NCBI RefSeq assembly: GCF_035317345.1 | Contig: NZ_JAYKTU010000002.1 | Length of the DNA stretch: 64,000 bases | Source: Cellvibrio fontiphilus | GTDB taxonomy: Bacteria > Pseudomonadota > Gammaproteobacteria > Pseudomonadales > Cellvibrionaceae | Reading direction: 5' to 3' (one strand) | Part shown: piece by piece, positions 8,760 through 18,021 of the stretch | Position numbering within the stretch: the stretch's first letter is position 1 | Layout of the letters: each line of letters starts with the position of its first letter | The notes under the pieces: model-generated | Told to the model about the DNA's origin: nothing | The model's database searches: none | The model's input: the letters and a program-made list of their open reading frames with translations, nothing else | Position numbers and translations under genes: made by a program

Positions 8760-9581
8760 ATGTCAAAGTCACAAAAGCTGTTTGTTGTTGTTGACCCCAA
8801 CGACACCCACCACATCGCACTTGAGCGCGCCATTATTGTTTCTTCCTTGATGCAAGGCACTAAACCCAAGGTTCATGCCTTTGTTGCCGTTGATGGCGAT
8901 GCGGTAGACACTCGCTCTATTAACGATAACCTGTTCCGCGACCTAACCTGGTTCGAGCAAAATATCAAAAGCCCACTGGCGAATGCTGGCATTGAATATA
9001 CCCTGGAAGTTTCCTGGTCGAGTGAATGGCAAAAATCCATTATGGAATCAGCCAAACGTTTTGATGCCGATTTGATTTACTTACCAGTGCACGCCAAAAC
9101 CAATACCAGCCGTTTCAGCTTCTCTGAATCCAAGTGGGAGTTATTGAAAGGGGCATACTGCCCGGTGGTACTGATTCGCCCGGGTGCTAAAGCACAACGC
9201 AAAGTCATTCTTGCTGCGGTAAATATGCAAGCGCAACGCGATGTGCAAATCGAACTGAACAAAAAAATTGTTGAGCAAGCAAAATTCTATGCTGACACCT
9301 ATGGTGCTGATTTGCATGTAATCAATGGCTACCTGGACTCAATGAATTATCCCGATCGCGGTCGTTTGGTTGCACTGACGGGCCTACCCAACGAAAAAAT
9401 CCATGTAGAAAACGGCTATACCTCTGACGTAGTTTCAGCATTGGCAGAAGAGATTAATGCTGACTTGATTGTGATGGGTACTCTGGGCCAAAACGGTATG
9501 ACTAAAACTCGCCGCGGCAACACTGCAGAGCGTTTAATTGCCGCTGTTGATACCGATGTGATGGTAATTAACCACGGTTAA
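8760..9581 (+). CDS. Tandem-domain universal stress protein (UspE-like)
   Basis: Cytoplasmic protein of 273 residues made of two Usp domains (about 5-140 and 145-272). The second ends with the ATP-binding signature GTLGQNGMTKTRRGNTAERLI, close to the G-2x-G-9x-G(S/T) motif; the first has a degenerate version (VHAKTNTSRFSFSESKWELL). UspE-type proteins act in survival under anoxia, starvation and oxidative stress (family knowledge). The start has a good AGGAG at 8749-8753. A strong terminator follows, and a palindrome and an FNR-like box lie upstream, suggesting oxygen-linked control. Confidence 0.88.
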   Translation: MSKSQKLFVVVDPNDTHHIALERAIIVSSLMQGTKPKVHAFVAVDGDAVDTRSINDNLFRDLTWFEQNIKSPLANAGIEYTLEVSWSSEWQKSIMESAKRFDADLIYLPVHAKTNTSRFSFSESKWELLKGAYCPVVLIRPGAKAQRKVILAAVNMQAQRDVQIELNKKIVEQAKFYADTYGADLHVINGYLDSMNYPDRGRLVALTGLPNEKIHVENGYTSDVVSALAEEINADLIVMGTLGQNGMTKTRRGNTAERLIAAVDTDVMVINHG

Positions 9582-9606
9582 TACCGTGCTTACAGCAGCA
9601 CAATAT

Positions 9607-9645
9607 AAAAAGCCCGATTAGCAAAAAACTAATCGGGCTTTTTGT
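9607..9645 (+). terminator. Intrinsic terminator of usp
   Basis: AGCCCGATTAG (9611-9621) and CTAATCGGGCT (9629-9639) form a perfect 11-bp stem with a 7-nt loop, flanked by A-run and TTTTTG. The A-run upstream makes it usable by the convergent chitinase gene as well. Confidence 0.92.
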
Positions 9646-9727
9646 TTTTACTCAGGCAGCCTTATCGCAAGCCCTTCAAAAAAACGGCGACCGGATTGGC
9701 CGCCATTTTCAATCGCACTATCGATAA

Positions 9728-11506
9728 TTAACGCATGGAATCGCCAATAACTTTGATCAGTTCGCCGTTGCTGGTATCGCCACTCAACTCCCAGAAGAAG
9801 GTGCCGGCCAAACCTTGTTGATGTACATAATCCATTTTGCCCACCAGGGTTTGCGGTGTGTCGTAACTCCACCAGTTGTTGCCACACTTGGCGTAAGCGG
9901 TGCCACCGACAGTACCGGTTGCCGGACAGGTGTTGCGCAGTACCTTGTAATCCTCAATACCCGCTTCATAAGTACCAGCCGCTCCGCCAGTCGCTGAGCC
10001 ACCGGGTGCATCCTGGGTTACACCAGTCCAACCGCGACCATAGAAACCAACTCCCAGGAGAATCTTGCTCGCTGGAATCCCCTTGGCTTTCATAATTTGA
10101 ATCGCATTGTCAGAGTGGTAACCGGCAATAGGAATACCGTTGTAGCCGTAGAGTGCGGAATGCGGGGCTGTTGGGCCGGTTTTATCCCATGCGCCAAAGA
10201 AGTCATAAGTCATTGGCATATAGAAGTCTACATATTGCGCAGCACCCGCATAATCCGCGGCATTCAGTTTGGCCGCACCAGCACCAATTGCTGAGGTCAG
10301 CAGATTGTTGCTACCAAACCGTGCACGCAGGGCTTGCATCAGGTTTTTGTAACCAGAGAAGCCGCTGGTAGTGTCGCATTTGAGGCCACACTCGTTGGGG
10401 TATTCCCAGTCGATATCGATACCGTCAAACACATCGGCCCAGCGTGGATCTTCTACCAGGTTGTAGCAAGACTCAGCAAAGAGCGTTGGGTTTTGTGCTG
10501 CTTGAGGGAAGCCGTCGGACCAGGTCCAGCCACCAAATGACCAGATCACTTTCAAACCGGGATACATTTGCTTGAGCTTGCGCAATTGGTTGAAGTTGCC
10601 GCGTACCGGCTGGTCCCAAGTATCCGCCACACCGTCTACACTGCCGGCGGCATCGTAGGCTTTCTCATAGGCAGCATACGCATCACCAATAGTGCAGCGA
10701 CCGTTTTGTACATTACCAAAGGAATAAAGAATATGAGTCAGCTGCGCCGCTGAACCACTAGTAGCGATATTTTTCACGTGGTAGTTGCGTCCGTAAACGC
10801 CCCACTCTGCAAAATAGCCCACCACTTTTTTGCCACCAACAGAGGCAACCGAACTGGAGGAAGCGCTGGAGCTAATGGAGCTTGCCACTGAACTGGCAAT
10901 TGAGCTGGATGAAGAAGTAGTGATTGAGCTAGCCACTGAACTCGCTACCGAAGATACAGAAGAAGTAGCGCACTGGCCCTTGTTTGCCCATACGCCATCG
11001 GCAGAAGAATTGGTCAGCGGATCTTGGCCTTGGGTCCACCACTTGGCTTGGTATTTAACGCCATTACGGGACACTTCATTACCACCGGTATAAACCGCCG
11101 TACTACTCCAGGCACTTAACCCGGCACAGCCGGCGACAGATGCCGCCGATGACGTGACAGACGAAGTTTGGCTTACCACCGAGCTGGCAACAGAGCTTGG
11201 CGCCACACTGGATATGGCAGAAGAACTTTGACCTGAACCACTACATGCACCCAAGCTACTCCAAGCGTTAGTCCAGGCCCAACCTACTCCCGGTTCGTAA
11301 GGGCCACCCACAGTACACCAACCACCTACAGTACATGAATATGCATTACCAGCATTTTGCACAATGGCGCCGTTGGCGTAGGTCGCACCCGCTTGATAAT
11401 TAGCGACACCAGCGCAGTTGTATGCCTGTGCCTGAGTAGCCAACAAGCCCGCGCCTGTAAGCAACCCGAGGGTTGATAAGAACTTTAAAACCTTAGGGGA
11501 TTTCAT
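9728..11506 (-). CDS. Secreted GH18 chitinase with two CBM5/12 modules and poly-Ser linkers
   Basis: Endo- or exo-acting chitinase of 592 residues, exported by a signal peptide (cleavage after TQAQA, about residue 28). An N-terminal Cys/Trp-rich chitin-binding module (about 29-88) is followed by a Ser-rich linker, a second CBM5/12 module (about 127-179, with the WWTQGQDP-type core), a second Ser-rich linker (180-224) and a GH18 catalytic barrel (about 227-592). The catalytic DxxDxDxE motif is DGIDIDWE, with the last Glu as acid/base. The start at 11506 is chosen because GAGGAAA lies 6 nt before it; the ATG at 11524 has no ribosome-binding site. Architecture resembles Cellvibrio japonicus Chi18 enzymes; I do not assign a specific paralogue. 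Confidence 0.93.
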   Translation of the reverse strand: MKSPKVLKFLSTLGLLTGAGLLATQAQAYNCAGVANYQAGATYANGAIVQNAGNAYSCTVGGWCTVGGPYEPGVGWAWTNAWSSLGACSGSGQSSSAISSVAPSSVASSVVSQTSSVTSSAASVAGCAGLSAWSSTAVYTGGNEVSRNGVKYQAKWWTQGQDPLTNSSADGVWANKGQCATSSVSSVASSVASSITTSSSSSIASSVASSISSSASSSSVASVGGKKVVGYFAEWGVYGRNYHVKNIATSGSAAQLTHILYSFGNVQNGRCTIGDAYAAYEKAYDAAGSVDGVADTWDQPVRGNFNQLRKLKQMYPGLKVIWSFGGWTWSDGFPQAAQNPTLFAESCYNLVEDPRWADVFDGIDIDWEYPNECGLKCDTTSGFSGYKNLMQALRARFGSNNLLTSAIGAGAAKLNAADYAGAAQYVDFYMPMTYDFFGAWDKTGPTAPHSALYGYNGIPIAGYHSDNAIQIMKAKGIPASKILLGVGFYGRGWTGVTQDAPGGSATGGAAGTYEAGIEDYKVLRNTCPATGTVGGTAYAKCGNNWWSYDTPQTLVGKMDYVHQQGLAGTFFWELSGDTSNGELIKVIGDSMR

Positions 11507-11708
11507 TGACACTTTCCTCGACATAATTTTTTTATTTCATCGACCGGTAAAAATAATTCACCGAATCAATGCCCGATATATCAACACAGTGATGCGCTCA
11601 TTCCGGTTTCGGGTGAACACCAAGCAAGCTGTTCACACAAATAAACCTCGCGCTCCTTGTAATTTTTTGTCCGCCAACAGCATCCTGCAGCAACATCGTC
11701 CGCAGCTG

Positions 11709-11754
11709 TTTTGCGCATAAAAACCCGCTTAAACTGCGCTTTTTATGGGCAAAA
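11709..11754. repeat. 15-bp inverted repeat upstream of the chitinase gene
   Basis: TTTTGCGCATAAAAA (11709-11723) is matched by TTTTTATGGGCAAAA (11740-11754), 14 of 15 bases complementary, with a 16-nt spacer. It is about 200 bp upstream of the chitinase start. It could form a hairpin or be a bipartite operator. Confidence 0.6.
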
Positions 11755-12017
11755 CAATTCCTTCAGGCGATAAAAAGCCCTGAGTGAAATCTCAAAAATC
11801 GAAAATAAAATTTGGAGAAAAACGCACCACACCCTGCAGGCAGCAGAGAAAAAACAGTACAGAAAAGCAATAAAAACAGCACAACAGACACAGCAATGAA
11901 AACCCGTCAGGGGTTTCCAAAAACATTATTAATATCGTCCAGAGCTCTGCATACGAATTCTTATTGTTGTTATTGCGATAACAAAAACTGCTGGAGTCTG
12001 AAAAATACACCCAGACA

Positions 12018-12029
12018 GACAACGTTGTC
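12018..12029. repeat. Perfect 12-bp palindrome GACAACGTTGTC
   Basis: Self-complementary dodecamer in the non-coding region between the chitinase gene and djlA. It has the size of a dimeric regulator half-site pair, but I recognise no cognate factor. Confidence 0.4.
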
Positions 12030-12193
12030 AACAAATTGTCAAAAACTTGTTTTATAAGTCACAGATTTTGCCGGCATAAGTGATATGCGCCGCAAGTGGT
12101 CAGACAACCTGCTTATAGCTTTTTAGTGAGAAGAGTATAGAAATCAAAGGCTACAGCGAGTAAAAAACTATAACCTTATCAACAGCGGGATAA

Positions 12194-13000
12194 TTATTGG
12201 CGGGATTTTTTAATAAGATCGTGAGCAGCTTGAATTTCTTGCGACCGTTCGGTTGCCGCTTTAACCATGTCTTCCGGCATACCCTGCCCGATTAATTTGT
12301 CCGGATGGTATTCGCTCATGAGTTTACGGTAAGCCTTTTTAAGCTCAGCATCGCTTACGCTTTTATCGACCCCCAATGCCTCATAAGCCAAACTGAGTTC
12401 GTCACCACGCGGCGTATTTTTATAGCTCGCACGCTCCTGATTAAAAGCGTCTTGCGCGTTGAGCATACGCAGCAATTGCTCAAACGCAAAACGCGAAAAC
12501 CCTAGCTGTTCAGCCAATTGACGCAACACCAGTGCCTCTTGTTCATCAAGCAAACCATCGGCCATTGCCAGATTGACCAAGTTCACTAGCAACATATTAT
12601 TTAAATTGGGACTGGCACCACACACACGTTTGAATTCTGCAATTGTTGCAAAAAAATCAAACCCAGGTGCTGCGCCTTGCTTAAACAAACGAATGGCTTC
12701 ACGGCGATGCTCCGCAGTCAGCCCCATTTTTGTCATCAGCGCTTCGGTTAATTGCACCTCGGTTTCACTGACACGACCATCTGATTTTGCCAAATGCCCC
12801 AACAATAAAAACACGCTATTAAAAAAGGTGGTTTGGATTTGCTGACGCTGCTCAGCAGACAAACCGGGCGTAGACTTATGGCGCCGCCATAACAAAAACA
12901 AACCGCCTAGAATGCCTGCAATCAACGCACCAGCTAAACCGACCACCAATAAAACACCGCGCAGCAAAATTTTAATTAGAGAGCCAAAGGCTTTAATCAT
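12194..13000 (-). CDS. djlA: Membrane-anchored DnaJ-like co-chaperone DjlA
   Basis: Type III J-protein of 268 residues. One N-terminal membrane segment (about residues 10-38, Gly-rich as in DjlA), a TerB-like all-helical domain (about 55-170) and a C-terminal J domain (about 200-268) with the HPD tripeptide in MSEYHPDKL. It stimulates DnaK ATPase at the inner membrane. The ATG at 13000 is chosen; a TTG seven codons upstream is less likely. It follows selO by 26 bp on the same strand, so the two may be co-transcribed. Confidence 0.92.
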   Translation of the reverse strand: MIKAFGSLIKILLRGVLLVVGLAGALIAGILGGLFLLWRRHKSTPGLSAEQRQQIQTTFFNSVFLLLGHLAKSDGRVSETEVQLTEALMTKMGLTAEHRREAIRLFKQGAAPGFDFFATIAEFKRVCGASPNLNNMLLVNLVNLAMADGLLDEQEALVLRQLAEQLGFSRFAFEQLLRMLNAQDAFNQERASYKNTPRGDELSLAYEALGVDKSVSDAELKKAYRKLMSEYHPDKLIGQGMPEDMVKAATERSQEIQAAHDLIKKSRQ

Positions 13001-13026
13001 GCTTTTTATTCCAATAATCAATAAAT

Positions 13027-14646
13027 TTAAGAGCTACAAGACAACATGGAGCAGCCAGCTTTATGCCTGGCCCAATCAGGACGCTTGGCATAGTAGGATT
13101 CAAACTCCGGTTGCTCCGCGTAGGGATTGCGCAGGAGTTGTAACAATCGTTGGATTTCGCTGTTGTCGCCTTGTGTTGCTTTATCAATCGCTTGTTGCGC
13201 CAAATAATTGCGCAATACATATTTGGGATTGGTACGGTTCATAATCTCGCGCCGCTCGGCATCGCTGCGGTTGTGCACAACTAAATCCTGCTGCAACCGC
13301 TGCCCATAACGTCGCAACCAACTAACGGCTAAAACACGATTTTCTTCGGTAGGTTGCTCATAATAAGCAGGTGCAATTTTGGCAAACCAATCCAGATCCG
13401 AATATTGATCAATGTCATTCACCGAATAACCAGCAAGCTCACGATATAAAATAGTCATATCGATCTCGGCAGATTGTAATAACGCAAACAATTCCTCAGT
13501 GAGCGTCTCATCCCTTGCCGGATCAAATGCAACCAAACCGAGTTTGTTTGCAATATCGCGCTGGACACACTTTTCATATTCAATGCGATAGTTATTCAGC
13601 GCTGCCTGCAGAGGTTGGACTGAATTGATAAGTGGATAAATTGCATTGGCCAATTGCGTTAAATTCCACAGTGCAATCTGCGGTTGATTGCCATAGCGAT
13701 AGCGGCGACCTTGGGCATCTGTGGTATTGGGTGTCCAGCTGGGATCATAGCCCTCCAACCAACCGTAAGGGCCATAATCAATTGTTAAACCAAGTATCGA
13801 CATATTGTCGGTATTCATCACGCCATGTACAAAACCGACACGCATCCAGTGTGCAATCATTTGTGCGGTGCGAATACAAACCTCGCTAAACCAGCAAAGA
13901 TAAGTATCTGTTGTTATGGGGCTATCAGGAGTAGCTAGCAATTGCGGAAAATCACTGCGAATGGTGAAATCAGCCAAGCGTTTCAATAGATCGATATCGC
14001 CACGTGCCGATAAAATTTCAAAATTACCAAAACGAGTAAAACTTGGCGCCACCCGACAGACAACCGCGCCGGGCTCCCAGGCCGGATTGCCGTCATAAAA
14101 CATATCGCGCCTGACTTGTTCACCGGTAGTGACCAAACTCAAGGCTCGGGTTGTGGGCACCCCCAAATGAAACATTGCTTCGCTACACAAAAACTCACGC
14201 ACAGACGAGCGCAATACCGCAAGGCCATCAGCGGTACGCGAATAGGGCGTTGGCCCTGCCCCTTTTAACTGCAACGTCCAGTGTTCGCCCTTGCGATTGA
14301 GAACTTCACCCAGGTTGATTGCACGACCATCGCCGAGCTGGCCGGCCCAGTTGCCAAATTGATGCCCACCATAACAACAAGCATGCGGCTGCATACCAGC
14401 AAGCAATTGATTGCCACTGAAGATTTTTACAAAATCGGCTTGTTCGAAAACGCTTGCATCCAAATCCAACAACGCCGCCACTTCGATTGCACCAGTAACC
14501 AGTTGCGGATTTTTTACGGGGGTTGGATTCACAAGCGAATAAATTGCACCGCTCACCTGACGGCGATAATTTTCAGCAATCAGATCAGCAGGTAATTCAC
14601 GCACCAAACGATTATCAAACAACAATTCATGGAGAGAGGATTTCAT
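13027..14646 (-). CDS. selO: Protein adenylyltransferase SelO (YdiU family)
   Basis: Pseudokinase-fold enzyme of 539 residues that transfers AMP from ATP to protein Ser/Thr/Tyr (AMPylation), linked to redox homeostasis. Family blocks visible include YGGHQFGNWAGQLGDGRA, LQLKGAGPTPYSRTADG, HGVMNTDNMSI (metal-binding Asn/Asp region) and DYGPYGW. The C-terminus CSMLSCSS keeps the conserved Cys that replaces eukaryotic selenocysteine and is thought to form an intramolecular disulfide. Length and start fit the family. Downstream is djlA; upstream, 46 bp away, is gloA. Confidence 0.95.
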   Translation of the reverse strand: MKSSLHELLFDNRLVRELPADLIAENYRRQVSGAIYSLVNPTPVKNPQLVTGAIEVAALLDLDASVFEQADFVKIFSGNQLLAGMQPHACCYGGHQFGNWAGQLGDGRAINLGEVLNRKGEHWTLQLKGAGPTPYSRTADGLAVLRSSVREFLCSEAMFHLGVPTTRALSLVTTGEQVRRDMFYDGNPAWEPGAVVCRVAPSFTRFGNFEILSARGDIDLLKRLADFTIRSDFPQLLATPDSPITTDTYLCWFSEVCIRTAQMIAHWMRVGFVHGVMNTDNMSILGLTIDYGPYGWLEGYDPSWTPNTTDAQGRRYRYGNQPQIALWNLTQLANAIYPLINSVQPLQAALNNYRIEYEKCVQRDIANKLGLVAFDPARDETLTEELFALLQSAEIDMTILYRELAGYSVNDIDQYSDLDWFAKIAPAYYEQPTEENRVLAVSWLRRYGQRLQQDLVVHNRSDAERREIMNRTNPKYVLRNYLAQQAIDKATQGDNSEIQRLLQLLRNPYAEQPEFESYYAKRPDWARHKAGCSMLSCSS

Positions 14647-14692
14647 AAGCTTTAGTGCCCGACATGCAGATCAAGCGCAGGAAAAAGAAAAA

Positions 14693-15076
14693 CTATTTAA
14701 CACCAAGCAGTTCAATCCGATAACCATCAGGGTCTTCCACAAAAGCTAAAATAGTGGTGCCATGCAGCATAGGACCAGGCTCGCGCACAATTTTCCCACC
14801 CGCGGCACGAATTTTAGCGCAGGTGGCATAAACATCTTCACAGCCCAATGCAATATGACCGTAGCCTTTACCTAAATCGTAACTTTCCACTCCATAGTTA
14901 TAAGTTAATTCGATTACTGTGTTGTCAGCCTCATCATCATAACCAACAAACGCCAGAGTAAATTTCCCCTCAGGATAATCTTGCTGACGAAGTAATTTCA
15001 TGCCCAGTATTTGGGTATAAAACTCAATCGATTTAGGCAAGTTCCCAACGCGCAACATGGTGTGCAAAATTCGCAT
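14693..15076 (-). CDS. gloA: Lactoylglutathione lyase (glyoxalase I)
   Basis: Metal-dependent isomerase of 127 residues that turns the hemithioacetal of methylglyoxal and glutathione into S-lactoylglutathione. Two betaalphabeta-beta-beta modules are visible; expected metal ligands are His5 (RILHTMLRV), Glu in NTVIELTYN, His in GYGHIALG and Glu in YRIELLG. The length is that of the short Ni-type bacterial enzyme. It has its own ATG and lies between the Omp85-like gene and selO on the same strand. Confidence 0.95.
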   Translation of the reverse strand: MRILHTMLRVGNLPKSIEFYTQILGMKLLRQQDYPEGKFTLAFVGYDDEADNTVIELTYNYGVESYDLGKGYGHIALGCEDVYATCAKIRAAGGKIVREPGPMLHGTTILAFVEDPDGYRIELLGVK

Positions 15077-15111
15077 AAAAAACCTTCAATAAATATTGTT
15101 AACTTAAAAAA

Positions 15112-16836
15112 TTAAAACCGCTGTTTAGCACCAATGGTAAGTTGATATTTATCCACTCCATCGCGTGCCGTCATGGGAGTGGCAATATCAATATGCACCA
15201 CATTGCCAATTCGCACCTTACTGGAGCTTAAACGCAGCCCAACACCAAAATTACTGAGCAGCGGACTGTAACCATATTCTTCTATGCCCCAGGCTTTACC
15301 TACATCAATAAAAGCAACGGCACCAATACGCATGAGATTGAAAATATGCAGATCAGAGAAATAGCGATGCTCCAGTGTAAAGACATAGCTTTCATCGCCA
15401 CGCTGGAAATCCGTTGGATAGCCACGCAAGCCGGTAATGTCACCCAGAGTCAGTTCTTCATATTGCGCCAGGTCTTGGCCAAGATCATAGCGCAGCCCCA
15501 TATACCATCTCCGTTTTTCATCCTGAAAGTAGTTGTAGTTAATCGTAAAACTAGCAACTGCAGTACTTAGATTATTAAGGTTTGAGTAGTGGCGACCATT
15601 GAGGGCTAACCCGGTTTCCAAAATATGATGCTTGCTAACTTCTGCAATATTTGTGTAAGAACCTATGTAGCGAATTACATCTTCGCTGTTATCAAATGCG
15701 GCGCCGCCATAACCTAACCTAAAGGTCACATTCTGACCAAGCGCTATATCTTCTGGCCGCTGAATTTGGTTAACATTTTTAAAAACGCCAAAGCGATTTT
15801 CCAAGAGTTGAAACTCTACCCAAGGGTAGACCGCCTTACGCGCAAGCGGGACTGTTTGCAGAGTATCTTGGGTAGGATAAAAATTGTCTTCTTCATTAGA
15901 AAAACCAAATAACCAACGCCGGGTAAAATTATTAGTGATTTCACTGGCAACACCAAAATACACCTGACTATTCATTGACTGGTGCTGGAATTCATTGATC
16001 TCCATATCCATATGACGAATTTTTTCTTCCTGAGTCACATCCTGTGTGTATACCCCTGCAGACCAAGGTGTTTGTAATGAATAAAACGGATGTGACACAT
16101 CGACTATAGTGTCGCGCCCATCACTGGTATCGGCGTAATACAATTTCACGGCAATCTGTGAATTAAAAATATGCGGATTGCGAAAATCATAATTCACTAG
16201 ATTACGCTGTGCATTTTCTTCATAACCCACCGTGAGGCTATTGCCTGAGCCAAGAATATTACCGTCAGAAATTGCAAATCCGGAATTGGTACTCTCTGAT
16301 TCTTTGCTCACTGAAAACTGCGGCTCCAGTGCCCAGGCATCCTGAGTGATAACCACCAGGTCAACCTGATCCTGGCAAATATTGAGCGGTAAAATATAGG
16401 CGTTGGTTAAATAGGGGCGCTTTCGCAGAATGCGTTCGCTTTCTTCGATGCGGGAAATATCCAGCACTTCGCCTTGATTAAAAAGAAGCTGTGCCTCAAT
16501 CACCCTTGGGCGGGTATTGATATGCAGTTTGTTCAGAAACATGTAAAGGCGATTGTTTTCGCGCGGATTATCTTTATCAAAAATTGACAGACTATTGAAA
16601 TGAATACGACGGATTCGCTTTCCTTCCAGGCCGTTAAATACCCTGGTTTCAACCCGGGCATGCTGGTCGGTAATAGCAAGTTCGCGGGCGACACGCGAAT
16701 CAAATGGCACACAGCTGGAGTCTTCTACCTCTGCCGGCGCTTCTGCCCTTACCGGCGAACCGCTTGCCGATACGACAAGCAGACACCAACCAATAGCACT
16801 ACTCAATAACCCTTTCAGAGGGGTTTTGCTCATCAT
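15112..16836 (-). CDS. Omp85/BamA-like outer-membrane beta-barrel protein
   Basis: Predicted outer-membrane protein of 574 residues with a signal peptide (about 1-31). Residues about 70-180 look like POTRA-type modules, with RRIHFNSLSIF and a later EESERILRKRPYLTNAYI segment, and the rest is a beta-barrel ending in a C-terminal Phe (GAKQRF), the usual BamA-recognition end. The block YEELTLGDITGLRGYP fits the Omp85 L6-loop motif (VRGY/F-type). It is smaller than BamA and lacks five POTRA repeats, so it is probably a surface-antigen D15-family protein of unknown cargo, not BamA itself. Confidence 0.8.
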   Translation of the reverse strand: MMSKTPLKGLLSSAIGWCLLVVSASGSPVRAEAPAEVEDSSCVPFDSRVARELAITDQHARVETRVFNGLEGKRIRRIHFNSLSIFDKDNPRENNRLYMFLNKLHINTRPRVIEAQLLFNQGEVLDISRIEESERILRKRPYLTNAYILPLNICQDQVDLVVITQDAWALEPQFSVSKESESTNSGFAISDGNILGSGNSLTVGYEENAQRNLVNYDFRNPHIFNSQIAVKLYYADTSDGRDTIVDVSHPFYSLQTPWSAGVYTQDVTQEEKIRHMDMEINEFQHQSMNSQVYFGVASEITNNFTRRWLFGFSNEEDNFYPTQDTLQTVPLARKAVYPWVEFQLLENRFGVFKNVNQIQRPEDIALGQNVTFRLGYGGAAFDNSEDVIRYIGSYTNIAEVSKHHILETGLALNGRHYSNLNNLSTAVASFTINYNYFQDEKRRWYMGLRYDLGQDLAQYEELTLGDITGLRGYPTDFQRGDESYVFTLEHRYFSDLHIFNLMRIGAVAFIDVGKAWGIEEYGYSPLLSNFGVGLRLSSSKVRIGNVVHIDIATPMTARDGVDKYQLTIGAKQRF

Positions 16837-16987
16837 AGTGTCTCGCAGGATCTCTTCAGATTTTAAAACCGATCAAAATTTCGACTCACTCTCTACTATT
16901 TAAGTTCAGATCAGGAGCACAGGGTAGTTAACGCGGCAAATTAACACAGGGCCAACAGCTAACCCAGCTTATTGCTGTAAATGCTTG

Positions 16988-17800
16988 TTAGTGGTGATGG
17001 TGCTCATGAGAATCTTGCATTTGAGCCGATGAGGATGTTTGCTCTTGATGTATGTGATGGTGTTCATGGCTGGGTTGTTCGCCGTGCGTGGCTGTCTCAT
17101 GAACGGGGTTGGAATGATTGTGGGCGGCATGATCATGCCCAAGCGTGCCCCAGATGGTTAACACACCAAACAGAATAATCACTAACGCCATCGCCCAACG
17201 CAGTTGACGCCGTTGTAACAGCCTATTGAGCCGCTGCGCTGCCAACCCCGCGAGCAGTAAACTCGGTAAAGTTCCTGCGCCAAATGCCAGCATGGTAAAG
17301 CCACTCAATACCCAGTGCCCCTGCGCCATACTGTAAGCCAGTGCAGAGTAAACCAAACCGCAAGGCAACCAACCCCAGAGCGCACCAAGCAATAAGCCTT
17401 TACCCGGATGATTCACAGGCATCAGCCTTTTACCAATAGGCTGTAGATAAGCCCATAGATAGCGGCCAGCAGACTCCAGGTAAGTTAATCCATGCCACCA
17501 GTTGGCCAAATAGAGCCCCATGGCAATCAGCAGCAACCCCGCAAGCCAACGCAACCACACAGCTCCCCCCGAGGAGGTAATTTGCTGGGCAAACACACCA
17601 ACTAAAATCCCCATCAGTACGTAACTCAGCAAGCGGCCAATATTGTAGGAACAGAGGATAATAAAACGACGCCGCGATTTTTGTGGAGGCACCGCCATAC
17701 CCAGAGCGCCCATAATCCCACCACACATACCAATACAGTGGGCACTACTAAACAAACCCAATAAAAAGGCGGTAATCAATACAGAAAAATCTAGGTTCAT
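16988..17800 (-). CDS. TauE/SafE-like membrane protein of the cbb3 assembly cluster, with His-rich tail
   Basis: Polytopic inner-membrane protein of 270 residues with about six hydrophobic segments and the N-terminal motif SSAHCIGMCGG, found in the DsbD/TauE-like family encoded beside ccoS in many proteobacteria. Residues 222-270 contain 16 histidines in 49 positions, ending EHHHH, with several Asp and Glu: a likely metal-binding tail. The start codon overlaps the ccoS stop (ATGA), implying translational coupling. A role in copper handling or thiol chemistry for cbb3 oxidase assembly is inferred from context; the label 'sulfite exporter' is only a family name. Confidence 0.8.
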   Translation of the reverse strand: MNLDFSVLITAFLLGLFSSAHCIGMCGGIMGALGMAVPPQKSRRRFIILCSYNIGRLLSYVLMGILVGVFAQQITSSGGAVWLRWLAGLLLIAMGLYLANWWHGLTYLESAGRYLWAYLQPIGKRLMPVNHPGKGLLLGALWGWLPCGLVYSALAYSMAQGHWVLSGFTMLAFGAGTLPSLLLAGLAAQRLNRLLQRRQLRWAMALVIILFGVLTIWGTLGHDHAAHNHSNPVHETATHGEQPSHEHHHIHQEQTSSSAQMQDSHEHHHH

Positions 17801-17988
17801 TCAGGCGTCTTCGTGGTATCGGTACTGGAAGGTTCTTCTTTTTTCTTCTGTTCGGCGTCAAACAAAATGCGATGGGCTTCGGTATCCAGATTATCGTATT
17901 GGCCATTATTGATCGCCCAAAACAACGCCTTAACTGCCAATCCGATAAAGACCAGAGCACAAGGAACCAAAAAATAGAGACTTTCCAT
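17797..17988 (-). CDS. ccoS: cbb3 oxidase maturation protein CcoS
   Basis: Small single-pass membrane protein of 63 residues (hydrophobic segment about 4-24, beginning MESLYFLVPCALVF) with a short charged tail rich in Lys, Glu and Thr. CcoS is needed for cofactor (heme/copper) insertion into cbb3 oxidase. It follows ccoI by 33 bp and overlaps the downstream TauE-like gene by 4 bp. Confidence 0.92.
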   Translation of the reverse strand: MESLYFLVPCALVFIGLAVKALFWAINNGQYDNLDTEAHRILFDAEQKKKEEPSSTDTTKTPE

Positions 17989-18021
17989 GAGTAAATCCGG
18001 ATTTGAGTGGCGTGAAGAACT

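Larger units (their letters stand above)
11507..12193. other. Long non-coding interval upstream of the chitinase gene
   Basis: 687 bp without a convincing gene; short open frames here have low-complexity, implausible products. It is A/T-rich and contains a 15-bp near-perfect inverted repeat (11709-11754) and a perfect 12-bp palindrome GACAACGTTGTC (12018-12029). It must hold the chitinase promoter and probably its regulatory sites. No recognisable RNA gene was found. Confidence 0.7.

Noticed and set aside
11792..12034. 80-codon minus-strand frame in the chitinase upstream region
   Set aside because: Low-complexity Cys/Leu/Phe-rich product arising from A/T-rich DNA, with no start site and no resemblance to a small-protein family.
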